From the NCBI GenBank assembly GCA_030604345.1, contig JAUVWB010000034.1, forward strand, positions 1 through 10,057: a stretch of 10,057 nucleotides of DNA. The letters are read 5' to 3'. The translations under genes and the position numbers were made by a program. This document shows, piece by piece, positions 1-6,168 of this stretch (positions are counted from its first letter, which is position 1; every line of letters begins with the position of its first letter). Below the pieces are notes generated by a model. The model was not told the origin of the DNA. It ran no database searches and saw nothing but the letters and a program-made list of their open reading frames with translations. This DNA comes from Desulfofustis sp. GTDB taxonomy: Bacteria > Desulfobacterota > Desulfobulbia > Desulfobulbales > Desulfocapsaceae.

Positions 1-568
1 ATTGTTCGAGGTGCTGCCGATGGCCGGCATCTACGACTATCTGCCCGACTGGCGGTCGTTTGTGGCGGAATTGGATAATCTCAGGCGACACGGTATCATC
101 GAGACTATCCATGATCTGTGGTGGGATGCTCGACCCAACGGCACGCTCGGAACCGTGGAGATCCGGATTTGCGACCTACCCACCCGTTTCCGTGATATCC
201 TGGCCATCGTCGCCTTGATCCAGGCCACCGTCGCCTGGTTGGCGGACTCGAGTCCCGAGACCCGACCGTTGCGCGGCACCTTGCTGCGGGCCAATAAATG
301 GCAGGCGGCCAGATATGGGCTGGAAGGACGATTTGTCGACCCCACCGGCAAACTCGGCAGCCATGCCATGAATCTGCGCCTTGCGGCCATGCTGCTGAAA
401 CGCAAGGTGACCGAGTTGGCAGACCAGTTGCACTCCGCACCCTATCTTGAGCACCTGGATTCGATTATATCCGGTGGCACCGGAGCGGACCTGCAGCGGC
501 GGGTGTATCACAAGAGTGGCCAGTTCAAGGAGGTCATCAGAACCGTCCAGAACGGTTTCTGGACATAG
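1..568 (+). CDS. Carboxylate-amine ligase, GCS2/YbdK family (3' part only)
   Basis: The frame is open from the left edge to a TAG at 566-568, so the N-terminal part of this gene lies outside the window; the TTG at position 2 is an internal Leu codon, not a start. About 188 residues are visible. They match the C-terminal half of the glutamate-cysteine ligase type 2 family (YbdK-like; full members are roughly 370 residues). Visible landmarks are WDARP near visible residues 41-45, the TVEIRICD strand at 51-58 (the family has a T-V-E-[VI]-R motif here), and NKWQAARYGLEG at 98-109. Family members join an amino acid to a carboxylate using ATP in the cytoplasm, and some have weak gamma-glutamylcysteine ligase activity; the true substrate cannot be read from sequence. 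The next gene on the same strand starts 82 bp downstream. The family call is firm and the substrate unknown. Confidence 0.88.
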   Translation, partial: LFEVLPMAGIYDYLPDWRSFVAELDNLRRHGIIETIHDLWWDARPNGTLGTVEIRICDLPTRFRDILAIVALIQATVAWLADSSPETRPLRGTLLRANKWQAARYGLEGRFVDPTGKLGSHAMNLRLAAMLLKRKVTELADQLHSAPYLEHLDSIISGGTGADLQRRVYHKSGQFKEVIRTVQNGFWT

Positions 569-615
569 GGTTCAAGACAGCGGTGCTACTGCTCCGGGAC
601 GGACGAAAGACCCCT

Positions 616-630
616 GCGGAGTGCCTCCGC
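616..630 (+). repeat. Short GC hairpin upstream of the small membrane-protein gene
   Basis: GCGGAG (616-621) and CTCCGC (625-630) are perfect inverted 6-bp arms with a 3-nt loop, 20 bp before the ATG at 651. No T-run follows, so this is not a standard intrinsic terminator. Outside it, CCCTG (612-616) and CAGGG (638-642) can also pair, which would cover the putative ribosome binding site of the next gene. The structure is visible; a regulatory role is inference. Confidence 0.4.
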
Positions 631-650
631 CGTCTGGCAGGGATGAAGCG

Positions 651-887
651 ATGAACAACACCGATCAAGACCATACTCCGGCAGGCCAAGATCCGTCGAC
701 GGCAACAACCAATCCCCCGTCACGCCCAGCTCAACAGCCTTCCGCTGATGAGCTGGAGCGTATGGTGGCCGTCCATCTCGGCCAGGAGCGGAGCCGCATC
801 CGCGTGTCGCCCTGGGTACTCCGGGTGCTATCGGCCCTGATTGCGGTCATCGTGCTGCTGCTGCTCTTTTCCTGGCTGCCGGAGTGA
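651..887 (+). CDS. Small single-pass membrane protein, unknown function
   Basis: This encodes 78 residues. The ATG at 651 is preferred because AGGGA at 639-643 stands 7 nt upstream; the frame stays open back to 447, but that stretch reads as low-quality Arg/Ser-rich sequence overlapping the ligase gene. Residues 1-35 are polar and rich in Pro, Thr and Gln, residues 33-52 look like a charged amphipathic helix, and residues about 54-75 form one strongly hydrophobic segment (IAVIVLLLLF core). The protein ends SWLPE just after the membrane segment, so it is tail-anchored in layout, with the polar N-terminus probably cytoplasmic. I do not recognise a family. It lies on the same strand as the ligase and could be cotranscribed with it. 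It is convergent with feoB, with 12 bp between the stop codons. Coding status is fairly likely because of the clean membrane segment and ribosome binding site. Confidence 0.6.
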   Translation: MNNTDQDHTPAGQDPSTATTNPPSRPAQQPSADELERMVAVHLGQERSRIRVSPWVLRVLSALIAVIVLLLLFSWLPE

Positions 888-897
888 CCACCGGCAG
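876..897. repeat. Hairpin spanning the convergent stop codons
   Basis: CTGCCGG (876-882) and CCGGCAG (891-897) are perfect 7-bp arms with an 8-nt loop. The loop holds the stop codon of the small membrane-protein gene, and the right arm ends 2 bp before the feoB stop at 900-902. A symmetric hairpin between convergent genes often acts as a two-way transcription end. Neither side has a T-run in the right orientation, so intrinsic termination is uncertain. Confidence 0.4.
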
Positions 898-899
898 GA

Positions 900-3119
900 T
901 CAGCCCAGATGCAGCAGCATACCGACCTGGTAGACCAGCACCGCCAGGGTGAAAGCGAAGACGGTGTTGAAGGCCATGGAGAACACGGCCCACCCCCAGG
1001 AGGCCTCTTTGGCGATACAGGCGACTGTGACAAAGCAGGGCGCGTAGAACATGATGAACACCAGTGCCGAAACGGCAATCACCCGATTCCAGTTTTCCGA
1101 CCGTTGTAACCGTTGGCTCAAGGAATCAGGTGCCTCGGGGTCCACCTCCCCCATGGAATAGGCAGTCCCCAGCGTCGAGATGATCACTTCTTTCGCGGCG
1201 AACCCGCCGAGCAGGGCTATATTTGTGCGCCAATCGAATCCGGCGAATTGAGACAGCGACTCCAAGGCCGTACCGATGCGGCCGGCCAGGGACAGGCGCA
1301 GGGCGGCGGCCGCTTCCTGTTGGTCGATAAACGCCAGCTTCTCGGCGAGTTCAACAGCCGCCTCGGACCGATCGTCCCGGTCGTCGGCCAACTCGGCGGC
1401 AACCTCGGGCGCGGAGGCGGCCATCAGGGTCTGGCGCTGTTCAGTGAAACGGGCCTGCTCTGTAGACGGCAGCCCCGGGTAGGTCATCATCGCCCAGAGC
1501 AGGATGGAGATGGCGAGGATGACCGTGCCCGCCTTTTTAATATACTGCCAGGTCCGTTCCCAGGTATGGATGAGCAGTCCGCGCAGGGTGGGATAGCGGT
1601 ACGGCGGCAATTCCATGACGAACGGCGTCGCTTCGCCGCGCAGGAAGGTCATGCGCAGGAATTTGGCGACACAGAGCGCGACCAGCCAGGCGAGCATGGT
1701 GAAGAGGAACATCATCATCGCCTTGTATTCGGTGAAGAACGCCCCGATCAGCAAGGCCAGCACCGGTACTTTCGCGCCGCAGTTCATGAAGGGTACGGTG
1801 AGCAGCGTGGCCATGCGTTCTTTCGGCGAACGCAGGGTTCGGGTGGCCATCACGCCCGGCACGGCGCAGCCGCCGGCGATGCCGCCGGAAACGATGAAGG
1901 GCATGACCGAGGAGCCGTGCAGCCCGAAGGAGCGAAAGATCCGATCCATCATGTAGGCGACCCGGGCCAGGTAACCGGAGTCCTCCAGCAGGGCGATGCC
2001 GAAGAACATGAACAGGATCAGCGGCACGAAGCCGAGCACGCCGCCGACCCCGTCGATGACGCCCGAGACGATCAGCGAACGCAACGGGCCTTCGGGGAGA
2101 AGTGCTTCGATCGTAGCCGACAACCAGCCAAAGAAGCCTTCTACCCAGACCACCGGCAGCTCGCTCCAGGAAAAGGTGAATTTATACAGTCCCATCAGGA
2201 TAGCCAGCATGATGATCGGGCCGAGCAGGCGATTGGTGACTACTTTGTCGATCTTGTCCGACGTGTAGAGTCGATCGCTGTCGAAGGTCTGGGTGATGAC
2301 GCCGTTGCGTAAAACCGATTTCAGGTACCCGTAGCGATGGTCGGCGATGATGGCCTCGGGGAAGACGCTGAGCGTTTTCTGCAGGTGCTGGGATACCTTG
2401 TTGACCTCCGCTTCGAGAGCGGCCGCAACGGTTGGTGATTCGTCGCGTCCCAGAACGATGATCTGTTCATCGTTTTCCAGGTATTTGATGGCGGTGAAAC
2501 GAGCGGGATAGCGTTCGGTGAGAAAGGAGTGGCGCTCGATCTCAGCCACCAGCTGCATGATGGCGGCGTCCAGGTCATCGCCGTAGGAAATGGTCAGCGG
2601 TTGCCAGGAGCTCTCTCCGGCCGCCACCTGACAGGCGGTTGCAATCAGTTCTTTGGTCCCGATTCCCGTTCGGGCGATGATCGGGACAACCGGCACCCCC
2701 AGCAGCGCTGACAATTTTTCGGTGTTGATGGTGATGCCTCGCGACTTCGCCACATCGACCATGTTCAGGGCAATCACCAGAGGGACGCCCAGTTCGAGGA
2801 ATTGAGCGGTCAGGTAGAGGTTGCGCTCCAGATTGGAGGCATCGACAATATTGATGACGACTCCCGGCTTTTCGTTCACCAAAAAATCACGCGCCACCAG
2901 TTCTTCTGCCGAATAGGCGGTCAAGGAGTAGGTGCCGGGCAGATCGACCAGTTTGATTCGCTGGCCGTTTTGAAGGACGTATCCCTCCTTGCGTTCGACG
3001 GTGATGCCGGGATAATTGCCCACATGCTGACGGGCGCCGGTGAGATGGTTGAACAAGGTAGTCTTGCCGGCGTTGGGGTTGCCGGCCAGGGCAAAGGTGT
3101 GACTGATGTCCGTTTTCAT
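900..3119 (-). CDS. feoB: Ferrous iron transport protein B (Fe(II) permease with GTPase domain)
   Basis: This encodes 739 residues, within the usual FeoB length. FeoB imports Fe(II) across the inner membrane, coupled to its N-terminal G-protein domain. Visible motifs are G1 GNPNAGKT (13-20), the switch I region around GNYPGIT (34-40), G3 DLPG (59-62), G4 NMVD (119-122) and a G5-like ARTG (149-152). A helical linker domain follows to about residue 270, then the membrane domain with Gate-type segments. Those segments hold GCAVPG (417-422, Cys418), PFMNCGAK (Cys447) and YAPC (Cys695), all in conserved FeoB positions. Residues about 549-608 form a charged Glu/Ala/Arg-rich insert between membrane segments, longer than in E. 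coli FeoB. The start lies 50 bp after the feoA stop. The Shine-Dalgarno before it is weak, so coupling to feoA is possible. The gene is the last of the - strand unit 3605-900. Identification is firm. Confidence 0.98.
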   Translation of the reverse strand: MKTDISHTFALAGNPNAGKTTLFNHLTGARQHVGNYPGITVERKEGYVLQNGQRIKLVDLPGTYSLTAYSAEELVARDFLVNEKPGVVINIVDASNLERNLYLTAQFLELGVPLVIALNMVDVAKSRGITINTEKLSALLGVPVVPIIARTGIGTKELIATACQVAAGESSWQPLTISYGDDLDAAIMQLVAEIERHSFLTERYPARFTAIKYLENDEQIIVLGRDESPTVAAALEAEVNKVSQHLQKTLSVFPEAIIADHRYGYLKSVLRNGVITQTFDSDRLYTSDKIDKVVTNRLLGPIIMLAILMGLYKFTFSWSELPVVWVEGFFGWLSATIEALLPEGPLRSLIVSGVIDGVGGVLGFVPLILFMFFGIALLEDSGYLARVAYMMDRIFRSFGLHGSSVMPFIVSGGIAGGCAVPGVMATRTLRSPKERMATLLTVPFMNCGAKVPVLALLIGAFFTEYKAMMMFLFTMLAWLVALCVAKFLRMTFLRGEATPFVMELPPYRYPTLRGLLIHTWERTWQYIKKAGTVILAISILLWAMMTYPGLPSTEQARFTEQRQTLMAASAPEVAAELADDRDDRSEAAVELAEKLAFIDQQEAAAALRLSLAGRIGTALESLSQFAGFDWRTNIALLGGFAAKEVIISTLGTAYSMGEVDPEAPDSLSQRLQRSENWNRVIAVSALVFIMFYAPCFVTVACIAKEASWGWAVFSMAFNTVFAFTLAVLVYQVGMLLHLG

Positions 3120-3169
3120 GAGCGGCTCTGGTTGGTTCGGTAGATACGTTAGAAGTGGTTAACAAAGAA

Positions 3170-3406
3170 TCAGCGCGGTACGGCGACCATGATTTGATCT
3201 GCCTCGTTGTTGCGGAGGGTTAAAAGGGTGGTGCCGACTTTGAGGGCAACCGGGTCCTTGAGTGGGGCTCGGCCGGTGATGGTGATTTCAGCACCGGGAA
3301 CCAGCCCCATATCCCTGATTCGACGCCCGAGCTCACCATCGGCGGTGACCGCCGAGATGGTTGCTCGTTGGCCCGGGGTCAGCGCCCGTAACGATATACT
3401 AGCCAT
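3170..3406 (-). CDS. feoA: FeoA, small SH3-like Fe(II) transport accessory protein
   Basis: This encodes 78 residues, the normal length for FeoA. The sequence shows the family pattern: a basic, Leu-rich start, GRRIRDMGLVPGAEI (residues about 27-41), a DPVALKVG strand and a final LTLRNNEADQIMV strand. FeoA is a cytoplasmic SH3-fold protein thought to act on FeoB and help Fe(II) uptake. An AGGA ribosome binding site stands 8 nt before the ATG. The start overlaps the end of the upstream Cys-rich membrane-protein gene by 8 bp, and feoB follows after 50 bp, so the three genes form one tight transcription unit. It closely resembles the other canonical FeoA at 4207-4446, sharing GRRIR-MGLVPG, GRAPL-DPVAL and LTLRNNEAD, which points to a duplication. 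Identification is firm; the mechanism is family knowledge. Confidence 0.96.
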   Translation of the reverse strand: MASISLRALTPGQRATISAVTADGELGRRIRDMGLVPGAEITITGRAPLKDPVALKVGTTLLTLRNNEADQIMVAVPR

Positions 3407-3605
3407 GGGTTGGTCCTTTTTTGTTATCGTTAGGTTTCTGGGTCACGGAGCAGGAGGAAGCAGCGGTGCAGCAGCCGCATCCCCCCTCGATGCACTGGGG
3501 CATGTCCCGATCACTGGTTGCGACCCGCCATTGGCGCCAAAAGCGGCGGCCAAGGAAAAGGGCGCAGGCGCCGATGATAATGCCAATGAGTACTGTTTGC
3601 CACAT
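3399..3605 (-). CDS. FeoB-associated Cys-rich membrane protein
   Basis: This encodes 68 residues. An N-terminal membrane segment (residues about 4-19, with Cys14 inside) is followed by a basic aromatic stretch (RRFWRQWR, 20-27) and a Cys cluster: Cys38, Cys43, Cys45, Cys46 and Cys52. This layout, one helix then clustered cysteines beside feoB, matches the FeoB-associated Cys-rich membrane protein family. Such proteins are often found in the place FeoC has in enterobacteria; a metal-binding or redox-sensing role is proposed but not settled. The ATG at 3605 has a GGAG ribosome binding site 6 nt upstream. It is the first gene of the unit continuing to feoA (8-bp overlap) and feoB. A 14-bp palindrome (3620-3633) and a terminator (3647-3667) lie just upstream. 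The family call rests on layout and neighbours rather than alignment. Confidence 0.8.
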   Translation of the reverse strand: MWQTVLIGIIIGACALFLGRRFWRQWRVATSDRDMPQCIEGGCGCCTAASSCSVTQKPNDNKKGPTHG

Positions 3606-3619
3606 GATAGCTCCGGTGT

Positions 3620-3633
3620 TTAGGGGGCCCTAA
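3620..3633. promoter_or_regulatory. Palindrome TTAGGG-N2-CCCTAA, candidate operator for the feo unit
   Basis: The arms TTAGGG (3620-3625) and CCCTAA (3628-3633) are perfect inverted repeats with 2 bp between. The site lies 15 bp before the start of the Cys-rich membrane-protein gene and directly downstream of the terminator. On the - strand it overlaps a weak -10-like TATTAG (3635-3630). It has the form TTAG-N6-CTAA, the same as the palindrome at 4117-4130. Binding by a metal regulator is inference. Confidence 0.4.
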
Positions 3634-3646
3634 TATTGATTGCCTG

Positions 3647-3667
3647 AAAAAACCGGCAAAAGCCGGT
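3647..3667 (-). terminator. Intrinsic terminator after the Cys-rich FeoA gene
   Basis: Read on the - strand, ACCGGC, a TTTT loop and GCCGGT (3667-3652) form a 6-bp GC-rich stem followed by a run of six T (3652-3647). This is the classic rho-independent form. It lies 29 bp after the stop of the Cys-rich FeoA gene and before the next feo unit, so it separates the two or acts as a partial, polarity-setting terminator. Confidence 0.85.
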
Positions 3668-3696
3668 CTCGCCAATAACAACCAAGTCAGTGAGTA

Positions 3697-3999
3697 CTAT
3701 TCAGTCACCACAATGGTGTTGAGCGTGTCCTGGTCGAGGGAGATGGTTCCTCCATGCACCCTTACCAGGCAGCGGTCGCCGTTGGGGGCATCGACCAGTT
3801 CTATCTCGTTGCCCGGGTAGAAGCCGAGCGCTGCCAAGCGGGCGCATTGTTTGCGATCACCGGAAATGGAACAGACCTTGACCTTGCCGCAGGTTCGCTT
3901 AGTACTCAGCGGAATGCCGTTGCACGGGCGGCAGGAACAATCGCCGTTGTGTTTTCTCTGTCGCAAGCCGCATCCCTGACCAAACCATTTTTTAACCAT
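3697..3999 (-). CDS. FeoA-domain protein with Cys-rich N-terminal extension
   Basis: This encodes 100 residues. The C-terminal part, from about residue 38, follows the FeoA pattern: KVKVCSISGD, CARLAALGFYPGNEIEL (52-68) and a final GGTISLDQDTLNTIVV strand. The N-terminal 37 residues are unlike canonical FeoA and hold Cys10, Cys21, Cys23, Cys26 and Cys37, with a CxCxxC core (21-26). Three more cysteines (43, 52 and 77) lie in the FeoA domain. This suggests metal or Fe-S binding, possibly an iron-sensing accessory of the Feo system; that role is inference. The ATG at 3999 has AGGG 7 nt upstream. The gene sits alone between a promoter-like region (4061-4089) and a strong terminator (3647-3667). 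It is clearly diverged from the two canonical FeoA proteins in the window. The domain call is fairly sure; the function is not known. Confidence 0.82.
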   Translation of the reverse strand: MVKKWFGQGCGLRQRKHNGDCSCRPCNGIPLSTKRTCGKVKVCSISGDRKQCARLAALGFYPGNEIELVDAPNGDRCLVRVHGGTISLDQDTLNTIVVTE

Positions 4000-4060
4000 G
4001 TCGTGCCCTGTCTGTTGCCGTCAAAACGCTCATCCTTCCCACCTGACGAAAGGCTTCTTT

Positions 4061-4089
4061 TAGGTACAACAAACAATAAGTAGTGTCAA
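4061..4089 (-). promoter_or_regulatory. Candidate promoter for the Cys-rich FeoA gene
   Basis: On the - strand a perfect -35 TTGACA (4089-4084) is followed, after a 17-bp spacer, by TACCTA (4066-4061), which is a poor -10. The site stands about 60 bp before the ATG at 3999, in an AT-rich stretch unlike the surrounding coding DNA. The strong -35 with a weak -10 would fit a promoter helped by an activator, but this is inference. Confidence 0.4.
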
Positions 4090-4116
4090 CACCTTTATCA
4101 AAGGGCCACAAATAAA

Positions 4117-4130
4117 TTAGCATTCGCTAA
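4117..4130. promoter_or_regulatory. Palindrome TTAGC-N4-GCTAA, candidate operator
   Basis: The arms TTAGC (4117-4121) and GCTAA (4126-4130) are perfect inverted repeats in the intergenic region upstream of the Cys-rich FeoA gene. The site lies 27 bp upstream of the TTGACA box on the - strand and directly beside the GC hairpin at 4134-4156. It shares the TTAG-N6-CTAA form with 3620-3633. It does not match the textbook Fur box. A regulatory role is inferred from position and repetition. Confidence 0.4.
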
Positions 4131-4133
4131 CAA

Positions 4134-4156
4134 TGCCGGCAAACGGGGGGCCGGCA
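4134..4156 (-). terminator. Probable terminator of the gltX-glnS-feoA unit
   Basis: TGCCGGC (4134-4140) and GCCGGCA (4150-4156) are perfect 7-bp arms with a 9-nt loop, about 50 bp after the feoA stop at 4207. On the - strand the stem is followed by TTGTTAG, only a weak T-rich tail. Termination is plausible by position and stem strength but is not as clear as at 3647-3667. Confidence 0.5.
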
Positions 4157-4206
4157 CCGTGTTGCCGTTCGGGTGGTTAAGGTTGACGGTACGACGCGTG
4201 TCCGGC

Positions 4207-4446
4207 CTATGGCTCGTCGACTTGAACCATGATGAAATCGGCTTCGTTATTGCGCAGGGTGAGCGTACCGCCCATGATCCGCAGGGCCACCGGATCGTTG
4301 AGCGGGGCCCGGCCTTTGACGGCTATCTCGCTTCCCGGAACCAACCCCATCTCCCTGATGCGACGGCCGAGAATGCCGGTTGCTTTGACCGAGACGATGG
4401 TCCCGGTCTGGTCCTTTTTCATCTGACGCAGGTTGATGATCGGCAT
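4207..4446 (-). CDS. feoA: FeoA, second canonical copy, downstream of glnS
   Basis: This encodes 79 residues of typical FeoA sequence: GRRIREMGLVPGSEIAVKGRAPL (about 27-49), DPVALRIMGG, and LTLRNNEADFIMVQV at the end. It closely resembles the feoA at 3170-3406, so the two are probably paralogues from a local duplication. FeoA proteins are small cytoplasmic SH3-fold partners of FeoB. The gene starts 21 bp after the glnS stop and has no recognisable Shine-Dalgarno before its ATG, so translation may depend on coupling to glnS. A hairpin follows at 4134-4156, and a new promoter-like region precedes the next feo gene, so this copy probably travels on the gltX-glnS transcript instead of the feo transcript. 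It is clear as FeoA; its separate role is unknown. Confidence 0.94.
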   Translation of the reverse strand: MPIINLRQMKKDQTGTIVSVKATGILGRRIREMGLVPGSEIAVKGRAPLNDPVALRIMGGTLTLRNNEADFIMVQVDEP

Positions 4447-4467
4447 GGGCGTTCGTGAGTGAGTAGA

Positions 4468-6159
4468 CTACTGACTAATCTTGGCCCAGGTATCGCGCAG
4501 GGTGACAATCCGATTGAAGACCGGCTGCCCCGGTGTGCTGGTGGCCGAATCGATACAGAAATAGCCGAGCCGCTCGAATTGGACCTGCCGGCCGGGGGGC
4601 AACTCGGCAAGCGACGGCTCGATCAGACTATGGGGTATAATTTGCAGCGATTCCGGGTTGAGGTGCTGTTTGAAATCCACTTCCTTGTCTCCGTCCGGGT
4701 GTTCGACGCTGAACAGCCGATCGTAGAGTCGTATCGTACAGGGTACAGCGTGGGCTGCGGAGAGCCAGTGAATGGTGCCCTTCACCTTGCGCCCGTCCGG
4801 TGAGGTACCACCTCTGCTCTGTGGGTCGTAGGTGCAATGGACGGCGATGATCTCACCGCTCTGCGGATCCTTGTCCACCGACACACAAGTGATGTAATAG
4901 CCGTAGCGCAGCCGTACCTCGCGGCCGGGCGCCAGACGGAAAAACTTGCCCGGAGGATCTTCCAGGAAATCGTCCTGCTCGATATAGAGTTCACCGCTGA
5001 ACGGCAGCAAACGGCTGCCGAATTCCGGCTTGAGCGGATGGTTCTGGGCCTCCAGCTGTTCGACCTGGCCGTGCGGGTAGTTGTCGATGATGACCTTGAG
5101 CGGGTTGACGATGCCAATGGCCCGCGGTGCCGTCTCGTTGAGGTCGTCCCGGACCGCGTTTTCCAAGACGCTCATGTCGATCCAACTCTCTTTTTTACCG
5201 ATGCCGATCTGCTCACAGAAGGATCTGATGGAGCGGGGTGTGTAGCCGCGCCGTCTGAGCCCGGAGATGGTCAGCATGCGCGGATCGTCCCAGCCGTCCA
5301 CCAGGCCCTCGTTCACGAGCTGTAGGAGTTTGCGCTTGCTCATCACGGTGTAGGTCAGGTTGAGCCGGGCGAATTCAATCTGCCGGGGGTGGCACGGGGT
5401 CTGCAACGTGTCCAGCACCCAGTCGTAGAGTTGGCGGTTGTCCTGGAACTCCAGGGTGCACAGGGAGTGGGTGATGCCTTCCAGCATGTCGGACAGACAA
5501 TGGGTGAAGTCATACATCGGATAGATGCACCAGGTGTCGCCGGTCCGGTGATGAGCCACCTTGAGGATGCGGTAGAGCACCGGGTCGCGCATCAGGATGA
5601 TGGGTGAGGCCATGTCGATCTTGGCGCGCAGGACCCGTTCTCCTTCCTCGTAGCGTCCGTCACGCATGTTGCGGAACAGGGTGAGGTTCTCTTCCACCGT
5701 ACGGTTCCGGTACGGGCTCTCTTTTCCCGGTTCGGTCAAGGTGCCGCGATAGGCCCGGATCTCTTCACCGCTCAGGTCACACACGTAGGCCTTGCCGAGG
5801 GTGATGAGCTGTTCGGCAAACTGGTACAGCTGCTCGAAGTAATCGGAGGCGTAATAGAGATGCTCGTCCCAGTCGAAACCGAGCCAGCGGACGTCGCGCT
5901 GGATCGACTCCACGTAGGCCACCTCTTCCTTGCTCGGATTGGTGTCGTCGAAGCGTAGATGGCACCTGCCGTTGAATTCTTTGCTGATGCCGAAATTGAG
6001 GCAGATCGACTTGGCGTGGCCGATATGCAGAAAACCGTTCGGTTCCGGAGGAAAGCGGGTTACCGGTTGGGGGTGTTTGCCGCTCTTCTGGTCCTCGGCT
6101 ACGATCTGACGAATGAAATCCAGGGGTCTGCCGGCGGCAGGAGCTGTCTCGCTGGTCAT
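4468..6159 (-). CDS. glnS: Glutaminyl-tRNA synthetase
   Basis: This encodes 563 residues, close to the usual GlnRS length. It charges tRNA-Gln with glutamine in the cytoplasm. Class I signatures are [16 protein letters not shown], with HIGH at 45-48, and the KMSKS-type loop VMSKR at 272-276. Further GlnRS-type stretches are [12 protein letters not shown] (68-79), [26 protein letters not shown] (213-238) and the C-terminal anticodon-binding beta-barrel region with SCPDG-like and VDKD segments. The start ATG is 9 bp after the gltX stop, with a GGAG whose bases overlap the gltX end and which stands 12 nt upstream. The tight spacing makes gltX-glnS one operon, and a feoA follows after 21 bp. GlnRS is patchily distributed in bacteria, many of which use the transamidation route, so its presence suggests direct Gln-tRNA synthesis here. 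Identification is firm. Confidence 0.98.
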   Translation of the reverse strand: MTSETAPAAGRPLDFIRQIVAEDQKSGKHPQPVTRFPPEPNGFLHIGHAKSICLNFGISKEFNGRCHLRFDDTNPSKEEVAYVESIQRDVRWLGFDWDEHLYYASDYFEQLYQFAEQLITLGKAYVCDLSGEEIRAYRGTLTEPGKESPYRNRTVEENLTLFRNMRDGRYEEGERVLRAKIDMASPIILMRDPVLYRILKVAHHRTGDTWCIYPMYDFTHCLSDMLEGITHSLCTLEFQDNRQLYDWVLDTLQTPCHPRQIEFARLNLTYTVMSKRKLLQLVNEGLVDGWDDPRMLTISGLRRRGYTPRSIRSFCEQIGIGKKESWIDMSVLENAVRDDLNETAPRAIGIVNPLKVIIDNYPHGQVEQLEAQNHPLKPEFGSRLLPFSGELYIEQDDFLEDPPGKFFRLAPGREVRLRYGYYITCVSVDKDPQSGEIIAVHCTYDPQSRGGTSPDGRKVKGTIHWLSAAHAVPCTIRLYDRLFSVEHPDGDKEVDFKQHLNPESLQIIPHSLIEPSLAELPPGRQVQFERLGYFCIDSATSTPGQPVFNRIVTLRDTWAKISQ

Positions 6160-6168
6160 GGTTTTGCT

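Noticed and set aside
541..562. Overlapping small inverted repeats at the end of the ligase gene
   Set aside because: They lie in coding sequence, are short and mutually exclusive, and have no T-run after them.
447..650. Longer N-terminus for the small membrane protein starting at 447
   Set aside because: It would overlap the ligase gene by over 100 bp with Arg/Ser-rich shadow sequence. The ATG at 651 has a ribosome binding site.
1113..2312. 399-residue open frame on the + strand
   Set aside because: It lies wholly antisense to feoB, has shadow-type composition (rich in Gln, Gly, His and Asp) and no recognisable domain. feoB is certain.
3149..3162. Third TTAG-N6-TTAA site between feoA and feoB
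   Set aside because: One half-site is altered and the inner bases are not symmetric, so it does not extend the palindrome pair.
4100..4133. Fur box in the AT-rich region upstream of the Cys-rich FeoA gene
   Set aside because: No stretch reaches a convincing match to the repeated GATAAT-type Fur consensus. Only the TTAGC/GCTAA palindrome stands out.
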